From NCBI GenBank assembly GCA_014338405.1, contig JTDE01000245.1, forward strand, positions 215,528 through 279,527: 64,000 bases of DNA, read 5' to 3'. The notes beneath the pieces are model-generated. The model worked only from the letters and a program-made list of their open reading frames with translations, was not told the origin of the DNA and searched no databases. Below are positions 48,640 to 61,259 of this stretch, piece after piece. The position numbers were made by a program, and so were the translations under genes. This stretch comes from Paragonimus skrjabini miyazakii (lineage: Eukaryota; Platyhelminthes; Trematoda; Plagiorchiida; Troglotrematidae). The stretch's first letter is position 1. The number at the start of each line of letters is the position of its first letter.

Positions 48640-48915
48640 TGATTACTGATCATTACTCACAAGCGAAAGTGGTTGAATGTTCACATGTGACAATTCGGTC
48701 GTGCCTAATGTGAGGCCAGTGACGCAGTGGTAAACACGGTTGCCTCAAGAAAGCGTGGCCGGAGTTCTAGTCCAGGTAGGGGCAAGGATATGCATTATTG
48801 ACGAGCTCTAAGAGAGGGAAACTGGAGTCTAGTGCTTTTTTCGAAAGGGACTGACTGGAAAGTCTATGGGAATGCGACAGCTGCGATCATTTGTGGGTAA
48901 TGTTCAATCTATATT
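48640..48915 (+). mobile_element. Hammerhead-SINE copy, right arm of an inverted pair; best tRNA-like head
   Basis: This copy shows the head most clearly: ccagtgacgcagtggtaaac (box-A-like), acacggttgcctcaagaaag, then gtggccggagttctagtcca (box-B-like GAGTTCTAGTCC). The ribozyme is at 48792-48835 as GCATTA-TTGACGA-GCTCT...GGAAACTGGAGTC-TAGTGC. C3 to U and a damaged stem II should inactivate it. The tail is ttcgaaagggactgactgga and then gcgacagctgcgatcattt. It lies head-to-head with the left arm. Confidence 0.88.
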
Positions 48916-49554
48916 TGTTATTCAGTTGTGTGCTCTTACCCTGGTACAAGTACAACCAAGTCATATTTGCTCCACTTTTGGTAAATGAATTAAGTTTCGA
49001 GCAATTTTAAGGAAAGGTTTCACAGAGGTTTCCACAGAGATGCAAAGTCAGGCTTACCGCGTTAGAGAAGATCAAACTTATGAAGTAGGTAGACGGGCTA
49101 AGTGTGATCATGTGTAATTGGATAATAAACGTTTAAGAAAGAAATATTAAATGACCCTTGGTAATCATGAGTACAAAAAAATGTTGAAAAAGGTTTTACT
49201 TGATTTGACTCACCATGATTTTTATTATCTTGTCATTCATTCATATAACTGTAAGCTGTATTGTAGTTGGATAGTTTATCTGACCATCACATGGGTATCC
49301 ACGCGACCATTTTGAGTAAAGTGGTTCACTGATTTCACTGTAACGGCTAAGCCAGAGTGCATTTTTTAAGTCATTCATTGTGCTAGAGAGATAGTTGATC
49401 TTAGGTAGGTCTAAATCCACGAGTTGTTGATGTGTAACCGTGGGATCTTTTAAACAATGAGTGGTTACTATATCTCATAAGATTGCGTGGACGTTCCATG
49501 TTATCAGGTAATCCAAATTAAATGTAGCTAAACGGTTGCAGATGAAAATAGAGT

Positions 49555-49790
49555 CCTGCATAATGTGAGGCTGATGACGCAGTGAGCAACAAGCTTACTT
49601 CGTGGAACCGTGGTCGAGCTTCTAGTCCCGGTTGTGACATCGATATATACTGCTAACTAACGGTCAGAAAAACTAAAATTGTGTATACAGCTTCATTTTG
49701 AAAGAGGCTAGCTGAAAGTCGCTGAAAAGGCGATAACAACGATCAAATGCAAGTAATTTATAACACTGAGTTACCCAAATATTCGACTAC
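49555..49790 (+). mobile_element. Hammerhead-SINE copy, first of a plus-strand tandem pair
   Basis: Head: aatgtgaggctgatgacgca, then gtggtcgagcttctagtccc. The ribozyme region (49645-49687) is badly mutated (CTAACTAACG and AAAACT). Tail: aggctagctgaaagtcgctg, then acaacgatcaaatgcaagt. Confidence 0.7.
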
Positions 49791-49794
49791 TTAT

Positions 49795-50080
49795 CAACAA
49801 TCTAACAGGTTTGATGAAATCGGGGAATTTAACCTGTCTTGGTAGCTCTAATCGCCAAGTTGTCGACTGGATTTAGCAGATAGCAACTGCGACTCTTCTC
49901 AGTGCGGTCATGTAGTCTAAGCCTTACTCACAAACGATTGTAAATGATCGTTTGCCTATGACATTGCAGTCGTGTTAGTGTGAAATCAGTGGTACAGCGA
50001 TGAACACAACCACCTCCTGAAATCGTGGCCGGTGTGTTTGGTCCCGACCCCAAGTATCTGTTTATTGTTCAGTGTCTTCT
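49795..50080 (+). mobile_element. Hammerhead-SINE copy, second of a plus-strand tandem pair
   Basis: It opens with the family 5' extension (acaggtttgatgaaatcggg, then gaatttaacctgtctt, ctaatcgcc, tcgactg), aligning to the complement of 35880-35945. The head follows (aatcagtggtacagcgatga, then gtggccggtgtgtttggtcc), about 415 bases from the head of the first copy. The ribozyme half is not present. Confidence 0.7.
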
Positions 50081-50084
50081 GCCT

Positions 50085-53000
50085 CACAAAGTGAAGCTTA
50101 CACTTCTTCACATATCTGATCAATCATGACATTTCTGTCTCAATGTTCGATTATATTTTATGAACGACTGGTTTGTAAAAGTTTCATTGTGTTTCACAAT
50201 AGGTTAAATTTATTTGAAAACTGAAATTAAATTTAATACGAAGATTTCCCACATGAAGCAGTTATGAAACATTTTTATCCTCCCCAGGAGGTGTTTTATG
50301 TATCTCTGTTATATAAAACTTTCTACTCATTGTCCTCTGATTTGTTATTTTACGCAGTGAGGCAGAAATAAATCTCTCCCACAGTTTCCTCGGATAACAA
50401 AACATTGCTACACCATTGTTCTTTGCATGGCCAAATCTCTCATTGTTCAGTAAGATAGCAAGGAGATAAAGGTTGTTGTAGGTTAACAATTCTGTTTATC
50501 TCAACAGTCGTACACAGAAAGCCATCAGCAGACAAAATTACATACTATCTCTGATCTTTTCTGCTTTGTGGTTCTGTCACACTCAACGTATTCGTCTTAA
50601 AAGCAAACTTACATATAACTATCGTACATAACAAATTCGGCAATGAACTCGAGACTGTCCATATTTTTGTGAAGATACCGAGAAAAATCGAAAAATCTTG
50701 ATACGGAAACATAGTTCTACCTTAAAGTTTTCTCCTTCTGGGGCACCCAGTGAAAAATGTCATATACAGTCTCTTGGAGAATCTCTAATCAACATGTATG
50801 TAGGGTCCTGATAAATAAACCAGGAATAGTTGCACAGAGGTTGCGTCATTCTCGTTTAAAGAATGCGCTTAACTCAACCGGTGAGCCACACATTTTGGCA
50901 TCTTACTGTAAGTGATGAGCCTAAATTCTCGAAAAGTTTTCAACCATGCTAAATTCGGACATCCCGATTGACTAGTCCAGCGCATGTATTCAACAGAGCA
51001 AAGACCGTATAGTTTTGATGCTGGTTACTCGAATGTAACCTTACACGAAAGTGTTTTACAATGACATATATGACATAGTAAATGACAATGTTCCTTTACC
51101 ATACTGACATTATAATTACAATTTTTTTGCTCGATATTATAGCCAGTTCACTTGTGCTCGTTGCTATAAAAATAAATCTATATCTTCACTGATCTACTAC
51201 TGCTTCCCACCAAAACTCTCCACCTAACACCACTGATTGTTCAGCCGAGTACTGCTGTTCAGATTTAGTCTCCTTCGACCATCTGTCAATACATATTCCC
51301 CTTGGAGTATCCACGAAAAAGAAGGCTCGGTTTGTGTTACAGGACGTTGTGTTTGTTTGTGGTTATGGGAAAATGGATTCCCTCACACCTTAGTAGTCCA
51401 CCAGAGGAGATGTTACAACCTACTTTGAATCATTTTACCGAAACGGTCAGAAGAAGTTTGATCCTACTGTAGAAAAGCTGGTTGGTGTAACGGATAACTG
51501 GTAACAGATTCAATACCCTATTCACTTAGTCAAAGTTGATTGCCATTCGTCTCACTCTTATCCACTTGTGAAGCTTAAGGTTCATTAGGAATCTATGGAC
51601 TGCTAATTTTGGCCTCAGGAGATACTTAGTCATCCCGTTTGCTCATAAAATTTTGCCTGAACCTCAGAATCCGGTCGTATTGACAGGTGCTCACCGTTAA
51701 ACAATCATGAGAACATAAATAATCCCGTTTGAATAAATCTATTTGCTTAATGTCAAGATGACTATTCTTCTTCTCTACATTGCGATATAAAGCAACCATG
51801 TTTACAAATAGTTTCCTTGACTATATCTACTGATAAACCATGACGAGTTTTTGCGTTGAGTTGATGCCGGCTTTATGTGTCATGTTTGCATGTTACCATA
51901 ACATCGTTCCCTAATTGTGTCGCGTCCAACTCAATCAGGTTTTGGTACTTTGAAAATACTAAATGGCTCCGATACGTTTCCCATGTGGTGATTCATAGAT
52001 AAACTAACCAGCTGAGCATTAAAATCAAACAACCTATAAACATGTGTTACAAAACTGCCTTTGTAACAATGGATAGTCTGTGATAAAGACATATAGGCGA
52101 ACATATGTTTTCGATCGTTATACCATCAATATGTTTATAAAATCGTCGTCCCAAAATGAAGACGAATGATCTACGTGCGAAAAGCATAATTTCTCTGAGA
52201 TAATCAACTGGTTATCTACGTCGTTTATGGAAAACGTTAAAACTCACACAAATTTATCATCACAGCATATACTTCGAAACTTTGTTGTGCATTTGTGCTG
52301 TTCGAAACCCATCTTTTCATTGCTTGCTGATGAACGAACAATAGCGTGGATGTCTTTGACAGTTTCGGTAAATGTAATCATAAAACAACACGCAGACACG
52401 CTGACAAATCGGACTTCAAATATTTGTGAACAGTATTTCGTAGTCCAGCATACAAATGGTACACCAAAATAGGGTATGTATTAATTAACGCGCTACATTC
52501 AGAACATAAATTAGATGCTGATGCTTCGTAAGGAGTATATCACAGGATACATTTTGGTTGTAGCATTTGACCGTGCTAAAGAAACGAAAGTATGAAACAA
52601 AAAAGACCACTGCATCGTTTTCTGGATGATACGCCAATAACAGAAATGGCCGTGCTCTAGAATGCAAAGAGTATCAAAAGAAAATCTGAATTGATCATTG
52701 TGCCCACAGTCAAAGTTGTACATCTTTAAAGCACGAGCGGAATTCGCTTTACGTGTTAAGCTGTCGAACGACAGAAGCCGTACACAAGATTGGTCGACGC
52801 ATTAGGTGAAATTCATTGAACATGTTCAAAAATAACGATTACCTTGAGAGAGTTCCTAAGTATCACCTAACGAATGCCATGCTGAAGAACCCAATCACTT
52901 GGAAAGCAGAGATAACAGTCAGTAGTACACTTAAGTTACATTGTAAGAGAAACTACCCATCCAAAAATTCAAACACAATTCAAATTAGCATTACTGATCC

Positions 53001-56000
53001 TTACATACGCACGACAACATCGTGCGTAAATAATTCGTTGCTCTATTACATTACTTTTTTGTCTACGTATGTTCGACTGTTCCACTGGTTGTATACAAAA
53101 CAGCTGTCCAGAACGAAAGAAACACGTCACCCAGCTTGACTTGCTGACAGCTTAATCCAACACTTGCATAACTCTATTCTAATACACTTCGTCAACAAAC
53201 GTGGGAATTATGATCAGTTGGGAATTCAAAGTGTTGCATCAGACAACAAGTGTCACACATCTGTTGTGTGCCGCTGGAACTACTCTCATCCATATACTGT
53301 AAAAGATACTGTGCGTACCAAAGACATTTACGAAAGCCTTCCACATTCGTTCAACGACAACAAATGTTACCTTTAGTTGCCTTCTCCCATCATTCCCTAT
53401 ACAATTTTATTCAAGCTTCAGTCGAATTCACCTCTTCTGTAATGTGTCATTTCATTACATCTGCCACTTTCCCCAATGTCTGATTCATTTCGTCTGGTAT
53501 AACTACAGATTTCCTATGGCTGTTTCACTTGATGTCCAAAGTCACTCTGAATAATACTTTAAAAAGGCAAGCTACTAGAAAGGCGACTCCGTTTAAAACT
53601 ATTAGCTTGACCGCAATTACAATATATAACTGTAGGCGATTGCTAAGTTTCACAGTAGTGACAATAACACTGATAACATTTTAGGACGAATAACTAAAAC
53701 AGAAAGGACAAAATAAACGCGAACTAAGTAGCTATTGCGCAATCGTCCCTGACGTACTAGGACTAGGATTAATTGTTTCACAATATTGAACCATGTGTTG
53801 AAACTCTGGATTGTGAAGTCTAGCTGAAGAGGTTTACCGTGTGTAGTTCAGCTTTTTCACACAACTAGCAACATACTTGCGTTCAAATTCAATGGAAGTT
53901 ACAGTAGTAAATGAAAATCTTGATTAATAAATAGTCTGTGCCATCTATGTACATCGTATTTGAGGTCACTTCTGTCCAGCTGACTTTCACTGGTGGTTGA
54001 ATAAACTGGTATTTGCAAAAGATAAACAATCATCACATCCGCAGTCTTATAAATCCCTCTTTTATGAAGGCAATTGGCCAACTACTCGACGGGAATTGCT
54101 CCAATGGTGTTTTGATTATCAATCATCCAAGCACTACCATTACAAACAAATGGTCTTATCATCTTCATGTGATTATTTCATCAACGACAACAAAGACAAC
54201 CAGTTGCCAAAAACCTTCGAATGACATCTGCATTCAGTGTCCCCATATTTGTAACCTGTCCCTTGGTCTCCAATAGTAACGTATTTGGAAACGTGCAATC
54301 AATACTAAAAAGTATTAGTAGTCTCCTACAAGTTGTTATCAAAAGTAGGTCTCAAACTGCCCATGGTCACAACGTGACGGCATTTCTCGTTTTTATGTGG
54401 GACGAGCAAAACAGAAATTAGCAGTACAGTGAGGAAAATCGTTACTGCTAGCTGTTTACGATATTGGAGATCTAAACTGCTGTTTTTAGCTATACCGTGG
54501 ATATTTTTAAAGTCGTTAATAGGAACCAGTATGTACATGGTGTGGTTCTGTCCAAAATAGGGACAGACCTTCAAAAGCGCGTTGGAGTTTGTTCAGAAAA
54601 ACTGGATCGGTAGACAACTTTCAAACAAGTCGGGAACATTGGTATTTTCGCTTAACTAACGATCTGATAGTAACACATTTTTACATAGTAAAAGTTCAAA
54701 TCTCCTTCAGTCACTTGGAAACAACCCATCTGCTGAACCGTTCAAAATCAGATAAACATTATGCCGTCTCAAACCGAACAGGAACGTACGAACAGTGTCT
54801 CACAGTGATCTTACTCAGACCGACTCATTTTGTTAAGGAGTCGCTTCCGGTAAACAGAAGCAGTAACATTTGCGATCGGGAGACATCAACAGGATAATTG
54901 TGACGCAGCTGTCTTAAGCACTCAGACAGACAGTTTAGGTAAATGTTTATTTTTCATGAGAAAATTCTACCACGGTTTCTCAAGAGTGAAATGAGCATCA
55001 AAATGTCATACGGAACGGTAACTGGATTTCTTTCTGAAATAACCTTTGAAAAAGCTTCAATTTTATTGGTTACTCAGTCGTAGAAACACAAATAAGCCGG
55101 ACAGACTAGAAGTGAAGAGATTTTTGCTGACCTATACTGAACTGACTTCTAATGCATCTGTCACTAGTTAATATTAGAACTGTAACAAAAGAATGACACA
55201 GTTAGCTCCATGAACTAACTGCATTAAATTGATACTGTTTGATGGCGACTTGATTACGAATATTTGAACACTCATCGACAGTGTTGACAAATTATACTAC
55301 TGTCTCCAACTCGTGAATAACCATATTATGAGCTCCATAGTCCCAGTCTTATTCATCTGTTAGTAAGGATGAGATCAGTCTATTCATTCGATAGAAAGTT
55401 TAGAGATTGTTCCACTAACTACAAAAATCAAAGATTATTTGAAATGCAACTTCTACCGTCATCAGTAGCAGGTGCATTCAAGAAAAATAATATGACGACG
55501 CTAACCCTGTTACGACACTAAGTCTAAGATCGACTAGCTGACCAGTTAACCGTTATCATAGATTTTCAGAACAAATGGACGGACAAAACATATCCTTCAA
55601 CTTAAAAGCAAATTTCTGTTTAAGAAGATAACACAGACGGGATTGTTTTCATATTGCACACTTGCTCATTTAATCACATAGTTAGCTCATTCAAACTGAA
55701 TAGTTCCTACAGCCAACAGTTGAAAGATACTCGACGCAGCCCGTAAGTAGCGTGGTACATATATGCAGTGACCATAATATTCACGATAAGTATGCTACCA
55801 TAGTAAAACCAAGCCTACAACAGGAATGAGATATTAAGAAACAGAATTCAGCTTTGCGTTGTTGGTAGAATTTTCAAAGAAGGATTCCATCAAGCAAACG
55901 GGTGTTATCAATTTACGGTCTGCTCGAAATCAATAACTCACCTAAATATTCGTTTTCTATGTTGAAATCATTATCGACCAGAAGGATGCAAAACATTAAA

Positions 56001-57955
56001 AGATTAACTAATATAATATATATTTACTTCGGATTAACTATGATAATTCGTTTTGATAATAAAATAGAGCTCAAAAGTAAACAGTATGCGACACTGAGGC
56101 TTGTTGCTTGTTGATGTCCTTTCCTAGGGTATGTTGTAATATATATATATATACGTATATATAGTTCTGATTGTTCAAATGAAGTTCTTTTTTTTTCAAA
56201 AAGGATAGTCCGAATGTGTAATTGTACGGGCTTTGTTTTTGTAATGTGGTCCTTATGCGTTTGGTTATTCTCAATAAGTATGTTCCTCTAGAACAGTGAT
56301 TTTACTGTCTACTTGAAACAATAGTTGTGTGTGCTATAAGTTTGCCTAGGTTACTCAAATAACAATAATCAGTTGATCACATCATTTGCTCTTAGCAACT
56401 TACAAGAAAACATCTGGATTGGTAATTTTTACTCGCCAATGTGTAAAAACCACACATAGACAAGATAGAAGCATACTATTCTGTCAGTGGATAGGCAGAT
56501 AACCATTAATTTAAGGCAGATAGAAAACAAAGTGAGTGACTTATTTACTGGTATCTAAGCAACGAGTTAGCAATAATAACTTCACATTAAATGTGATTTC
56601 AACAACAGAGTCAGATCAGACAATAATAATCCATGACCTTGAGTATTCAGTTTCATGGTTTTTCATGCCTGATTAAGTGTCACATTACATTGGACAGATA
56701 AGAGTGAACGGTTGTTGAATATATAATTAGTTGAAAGCAGTGCGACAATCTGAATCACGTAGCCTGACCGTAAACTTCATTTTTTGTTATTGGGTGGCAC
56801 CTCCTATATAAAATATTTCTTGATCAAGGTAAACGATTGTGTTCCGTAGATGCATCTACACATGCGAGAACACCGTTTTGTAACCATTCATTCAATTCTT
56901 TTCATTTATGCTAAAAATGTTATCGAGCAACAGACACAAGTAGCACGGATTACCCGTTTACAAAATATTCATCTGTGAAAGTTTCAACGGTAAGCTAAAA
57001 TCGGGTATTAAACCCCCTCCAGTGGGATGCACACCAATGAGGTACAACCATATATTGCTATATATACCGTAGACTATGTTATACTCCACATAGTTGCTGA
57101 ACAAACGCATGAGCATCAGTTTTAGTCCCTTTGTTGAGTAACGATCTTATCAAAATTGTTTGAACCGAATAGAACATTGCAAACAAAGCAATAAGATATA
57201 CCTTCTATTTGACGGTTAATCACATCAAAGCATACATACTTTCAGTACAATCTCTCATTCTGATCAGTAGATTTTATTATGATGTATGCTACTGTGTATA
57301 TAAACTTGAATTTAAAAGTTACCAGACAACTTAGTGAAGGTAAACCGCAGATAAACACCGATTACATGATATTTAAGAACTGCGACTGACCAGAGTTAAA
57401 TGGAAGCATATAGAACCCTCTTTTGACTGAGGTGATCAAGTCATCCTGTTCAGACAATTTTGCATTTGAAACTTTGTTAAAATGAAATATTTTGGAAATA
57501 TAGTGTTTTGCTTCTGAAGCATTCACATTTGGCCTACATCTGGTAACAAACATCTGTTGAATTCATGTAAAATAACTCCTGAGAATTGGTTGGAACACCG
57601 TCAGAAAGCTAGCTATTTTGCTTTAAAATTGGTCAGTGCGTTGAGTTTGCTCACTTATAAACTGCAACAATAACTGATCGAATTCGCTCCGTAAACCAAC
57701 TTTCAGAAACCACAGGTACTGTGCGATGATTAACCTCATATTGCTATCAGCAGTGCCAGACTCAAAGCGGAACTCTACTTCACTAAATTGGCGGTAAACT
57801 CAATTCATGGTATGAAACGTTTCCGTGTTCAGTCCTCTTCGGGAAAATAGACCCGAGATAGAAATTATCCAAAAAAATCCATAAAACTGAGTGATTACTT
57901 TCAAACTTGACAGCTTACTATTAGCAAGTAGTGTGATTAATTTCATAAGTTAGAA
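50085..57955. other. No gene recognised
   Basis: AT-rich. It includes an AT microsatellite (56139-56162). Open runs at 52822-53139 and 53164-53376 (plus) are mildly protein-like (YLERVPKYHLTNAMLKNPIT; TKDIYESLPHSFNDNKCYL). Neither has a recognised domain or splice model. Confidence 0.5.
56139..56162. repeat. AT microsatellite
   Basis: (AT)n interrupted once by a CG (atatacgtatat). Confidence 0.9.
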
Positions 57956-57959
57956 GACA

Positions 57960-58200
57960 CCAGATTGCGTACATTCTGAGCCTATTGCATTGAAGCCAGT
58001 AACAGAAATTGCATGCCCAAATGCGTCAACTGCTGCACCAGCTGAGCTACCGAGCCATACTGGAAGCTCAGAAATGTCACATTTAGACTCAGCTGCCCAC
58101 TCGACTCACTGTGTTTTGTGGAATCTACGAAATGATCCAGGAGATTGATTTCCCAAGCAGATATTTTTATTCGGTTTGCCTTTGGTCTAAACTCAGCCAA
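57960..58200 (-). mobile_element. tRNA-derived SINE, second family, copy A
   Basis: On the minus strand ggctcggtagctcagctggt (tRNA-like A-box region) follows a leader with tggatcatttcgtag. Then tttctgttactggcttcaat is a decayed box-B region. It aligns along its length to the copy at 59815-60050. Confidence 0.75.
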
Positions 58201-58264
58201 AGCCTAGACTCAACCTAGTTGGGTCTTTCCTAAACTAACGCATTAGCCATGCTACCTATCAGTA

Positions 58265-58510
58265 ACACAATTTCAATGCTCATCGTTAACGGTGACGCAA
58301 TCTGGCGTGAACTGATTGAAAAATCTTGTTTCGGCAATCAATCTGTTTGTTTATTCGAAAGATTCAATAAGAGACAGTGTGTGAGGTGGGTAAATTAGTC
58401 CAAACGCGACGTTCCTGAGCTCAAGGCGTGGCTTCTTGGTTCAGCTGGTAAAGTATTTGCCACACCCAAGTATGTTATTTTTGTCGCTGGTTCGAATCCA
58501 ACCGAAGACC
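58265..58510 (+). mobile_element. tRNA-derived SINE, second family, copy B
   Basis: The leader has tggcgtgaactgattgaaaa and gagacagtgtgtgaggtggg. Then comes gtggcttcttggttcagctg (A-box region) and a perfect box B GGTTCGAATCC (58489-58499) with the ctggttcgaatcca T-arm. It is tRNA-derived, but the anticodon arm does not fold, so it is not a tRNA gene. Confidence 0.82.
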
Positions 58511-58884
58511 AGAACTTGTACAAATTGGTTTCCTCAGATTTACTGCCTTATACTCACAAAATGTTCCACGTTTAATTATAGATAATTTACCACATTCTGA
58601 AGTAAATCGGTTTATCTCAAAAAGTGTCCTCCTTGGTTCGCTGAGCGTGAACTCTGAAATAGAACTACTGTAAGCAAGTGGACATATACCAGTCAGCATT
58701 CCGCATTCCAATTCACGAGGAACCTGCCTGATATTGGCTAATCTGTCATATAATTATCTCACCAACAGAAGGCAAAAAATGTTATTCTAACGTCACCCAA
58801 AACTAATTGCAACTTTTGAACTACCGAAGCTGAGCTGGACTTGGGTCCCTGTCAAGTTAAAGCTTACCAGTGGTGTACATGATA

Positions 58885-59045
58885 ATTCAGGCACGTTCAA
58901 TGTGAGGAAATTGGAGCGGTGATCAACACGGACGCCGGTTTAAAGCGTAATCGAGTTTAACTCTCGATTCCAACAAGGATGTCTGCTATTGATAATGGAC
59001 CTTCTAGAGCAATGTGATATCTACTCATGCGACTCCTAATTCTGG
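58885..59045 (+). mobile_element. Hammerhead-SINE copy, decayed
   Basis: Head: ttcaatgtgaggaaattgga, then cggtgatcaacacggacgcc, then gtttaactctcgattccaac. The ribozyme region is reduced to tgctattgataatggacctt, then ctagagca. Confidence 0.55.
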
Positions 59046-59814
59046 TGCTTGTTTAAGTTGAAATGCATTTAAAATGTCATCACCGTGGAATACTTTTCCT
59101 CTTATGTCACTTTTGTTTTATCGCGGGTAACTTTTAATAACGTTTTCAAATATAAGCACCACTCTTATGTAGTCCACTCATCTAAACTGAGCGATCAAAC
59201 GGTCGTAGTCCGTCCATCACTACTGTGTGGACGTATTCGTTGTGCTTGCTTTTGACAACAGTTAACCACAACCCATGGAGAGGCATGTGGAGCCATAAAT
59301 TAAGGCTTAATCCACTTCCAACGACTTGAGAATAGCTTTTCACCATATTAATAGACTTGTATGAAAAGCGAGACAGTGAAAAGTATTATCTACCCCTCAT
59401 TACTTCAGTTCTAGATTTCGGTAAAGTCCACGTAAGTACCGGTTACTTATACCATTTTCCGAGTGACGTCAGTTGAGCCCGTTCATCAACAGACGATAAA
59501 CAACCTCAGTGAAATTAGTTGTAGTTGAGCATCCCACAATCATAACACATTAGTTAAAGCCAAAACAATCGATCTAGGCCTTTTGATTACAGATAAACAG
59601 TGTAACGATTTGTCTGTCGCTAGCTAAACGTCATTCAGATTTACTGATGTTACGCAAATTGCGTCGGTTTCAGGAATGATTGCAGACAGCGACAGCACAA
59701 CACTATTCCAAAGTTAAAATGTTTGATGTTTTTAGCCTTGTTAATTACTAATGAAGGGATAGTAGTACTAATAAGTAGCTTGGCAGATTTATTATTTCAG
59801 ATGAGACCCAGTTA

Positions 59815-60050
59815 TGCACAATCAAGGCTTCGGCTGGATTCGAACCAGTGACAGAAACACCATACCTCAACGCGGCAAGCGCTCTACCAGCTGAGCAACG
59901 AAGCTACACCAGGAGCTCGGAAATTTCACATTTGAACTCCATTACCCACCCTTCCCACTGTCTCATATGTAAACCACCAAATGATCCAAAGCATCGACTG
60001 CCCTGGCAGGATTTCTCAAACAGTTCACGCTGGAATCTCCCAGCGCCACT
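59815..60050 (-). mobile_element. tRNA-derived SINE, second family, copy C (best preserved)
   Basis: On the minus strand: A-box region ttgctcagctggtagagcgc with a paired D-arm (GCTC/GAGC); T-arm CTGG-TTCGAAT-CCAG perfectly paired (box B 59846-59836); acceptor-like GCTTCG/CGAAGC pairing. The anticodon stem is not paired and the variable region is long, so it is a pol III promoter relic rather than a tRNA. The leader includes tggatcatttggtggtttac and gagacagtgggaagggtggg. Confidence 0.85.
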
Positions 60051-60764
60051 GGTGAGCATTGTTGAGCAGAATAGGTACTCACAGTCGAATGGACAATTTG
60101 ACGTTTTAAGTGCTATGCTATAAGGATTCACTTTAAATTCACCGCAGAGAAGCTTCCATGTTTACCGGCGAATTGGGAAAAACGTTTTTTTACAACTTGT
60201 TCTTTTGAATAAGGCCCAGGAGCATCAGTAACTTTTGACAAACCAATTGCTTTCGAACAAAACAGATTTGGAAAATTTTCTTATACAGACTAATGTAATT
60301 TATTACTACATGGGGGCAAGCTAATGTCTTCTAAAACGATACGTGGGTAAGCGACTTGCGTTGGTTAGCACGTCCACTAGACTTGAATTAAACGAATATG
60401 ATTGGATTGTTTGCAATGCAAAAACGTCAGTTGTTATCCAAACTAACAACCTTGGAATACAACCAAACTTTGATCCTCTCTGGTAATCAGTTGATCAACA
60501 CTATCTTTGTTTGGAAGCAAATATATCATTTTCAATCTTACTGATTTTAATGATAATAAGCGGTAGTAACAGTACGCCTCCTCTCCCTTCTTTTATTTTC
60601 TGTTTAACTGTTTGCGGATGTGAATCACGGTGGCATCAATCGCGGTTAACAGTACAGTTACCCCCATTTTCCCTTCAGGCGAACGGGGCAACCGTACTTT
60701 ATTCACAGGCGGGTGTGACATTACACTCCTGTATAACAAATTGGTCTTGCCTAGACAAAGGTCA

Positions 60765-60935
60765 TTCGCACAGTGACCAGCACACTTCTCTTGAGAACGC
60801 TGGCCAGAGTTCACATCCCGATCGGGGAAAGGATATGCATCACAGAAGGACTCTAACGAAATAAAACCTCTAGTCTGGCGCTTTACTTCGAAATGGATTG
60901 GTTGGAAGATCTAGTTGGATGCAAGAGATGAGATT
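60765..60935 (+). mobile_element. Hammerhead-SINE copy, decayed
   Basis: The head reads ctggccagagttcacatccc with the following ggaaaggatatgcatcacag. The ribozyme remnant (60837-60881) has ctctaacgaaataaaacctc and tagtctggcgc. Core CTGANGA is lost. The tail is cttcgaaatggattggttgg. Confidence 0.65.
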
Positions 60936-61128
60936 TCTGTCGATGATAATGTGTATCAATACAACGACCCATTGCTTTTCAGTAGGACAAAATCATTCAT
61001 TATTTCTAAAGTTAGTTGAGAAGAAGAAAATCTGGCCGCGACAAAATTGTACATCCACCTCGGATGGTTTTAAACCGGGTGCGGCCAGTAACACCTGCTG
61101 TTTCCTTATCTCTTTCCGGTCTCTGTAG

Positions 61129-61255
61129 GACGTTTCAATATGATATTAACAAGGAAACTTGCACTGTTATAGTCCTAGGGTATACATCAACCAAACTGGA
61201 TCCAGTTGAAGAATGTAGGCAGGCCAATCGAACATATGAAGTATATCTAACGTAG
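61129..61255 (+). CDS. Unidentified candidate terminal exon
   Basis: A strong acceptor (tctctttccggtctctgtag, AG at 61127-61128) precedes a frame reading TFQYDINKETCTVIVLGYTS and then TKLDPVEECRQANRTYEVYL, ending ACG TAG. The C-x-TFQYD...TC pattern is reminiscent of PAN/apple-type cysteine domains. That is only a visual likeness over a short stretch. The upstream exon was not found. Confidence 0.28.
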
Positions 61256-61259
61256 AATC

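Noticed and set aside
59815..59900. Possible functional tRNA gene
   Set aside because: The D-arm and T-arm pair, but the anticodon stem does not and the acceptor has a mismatch; it sits within a repeated SINE unit.
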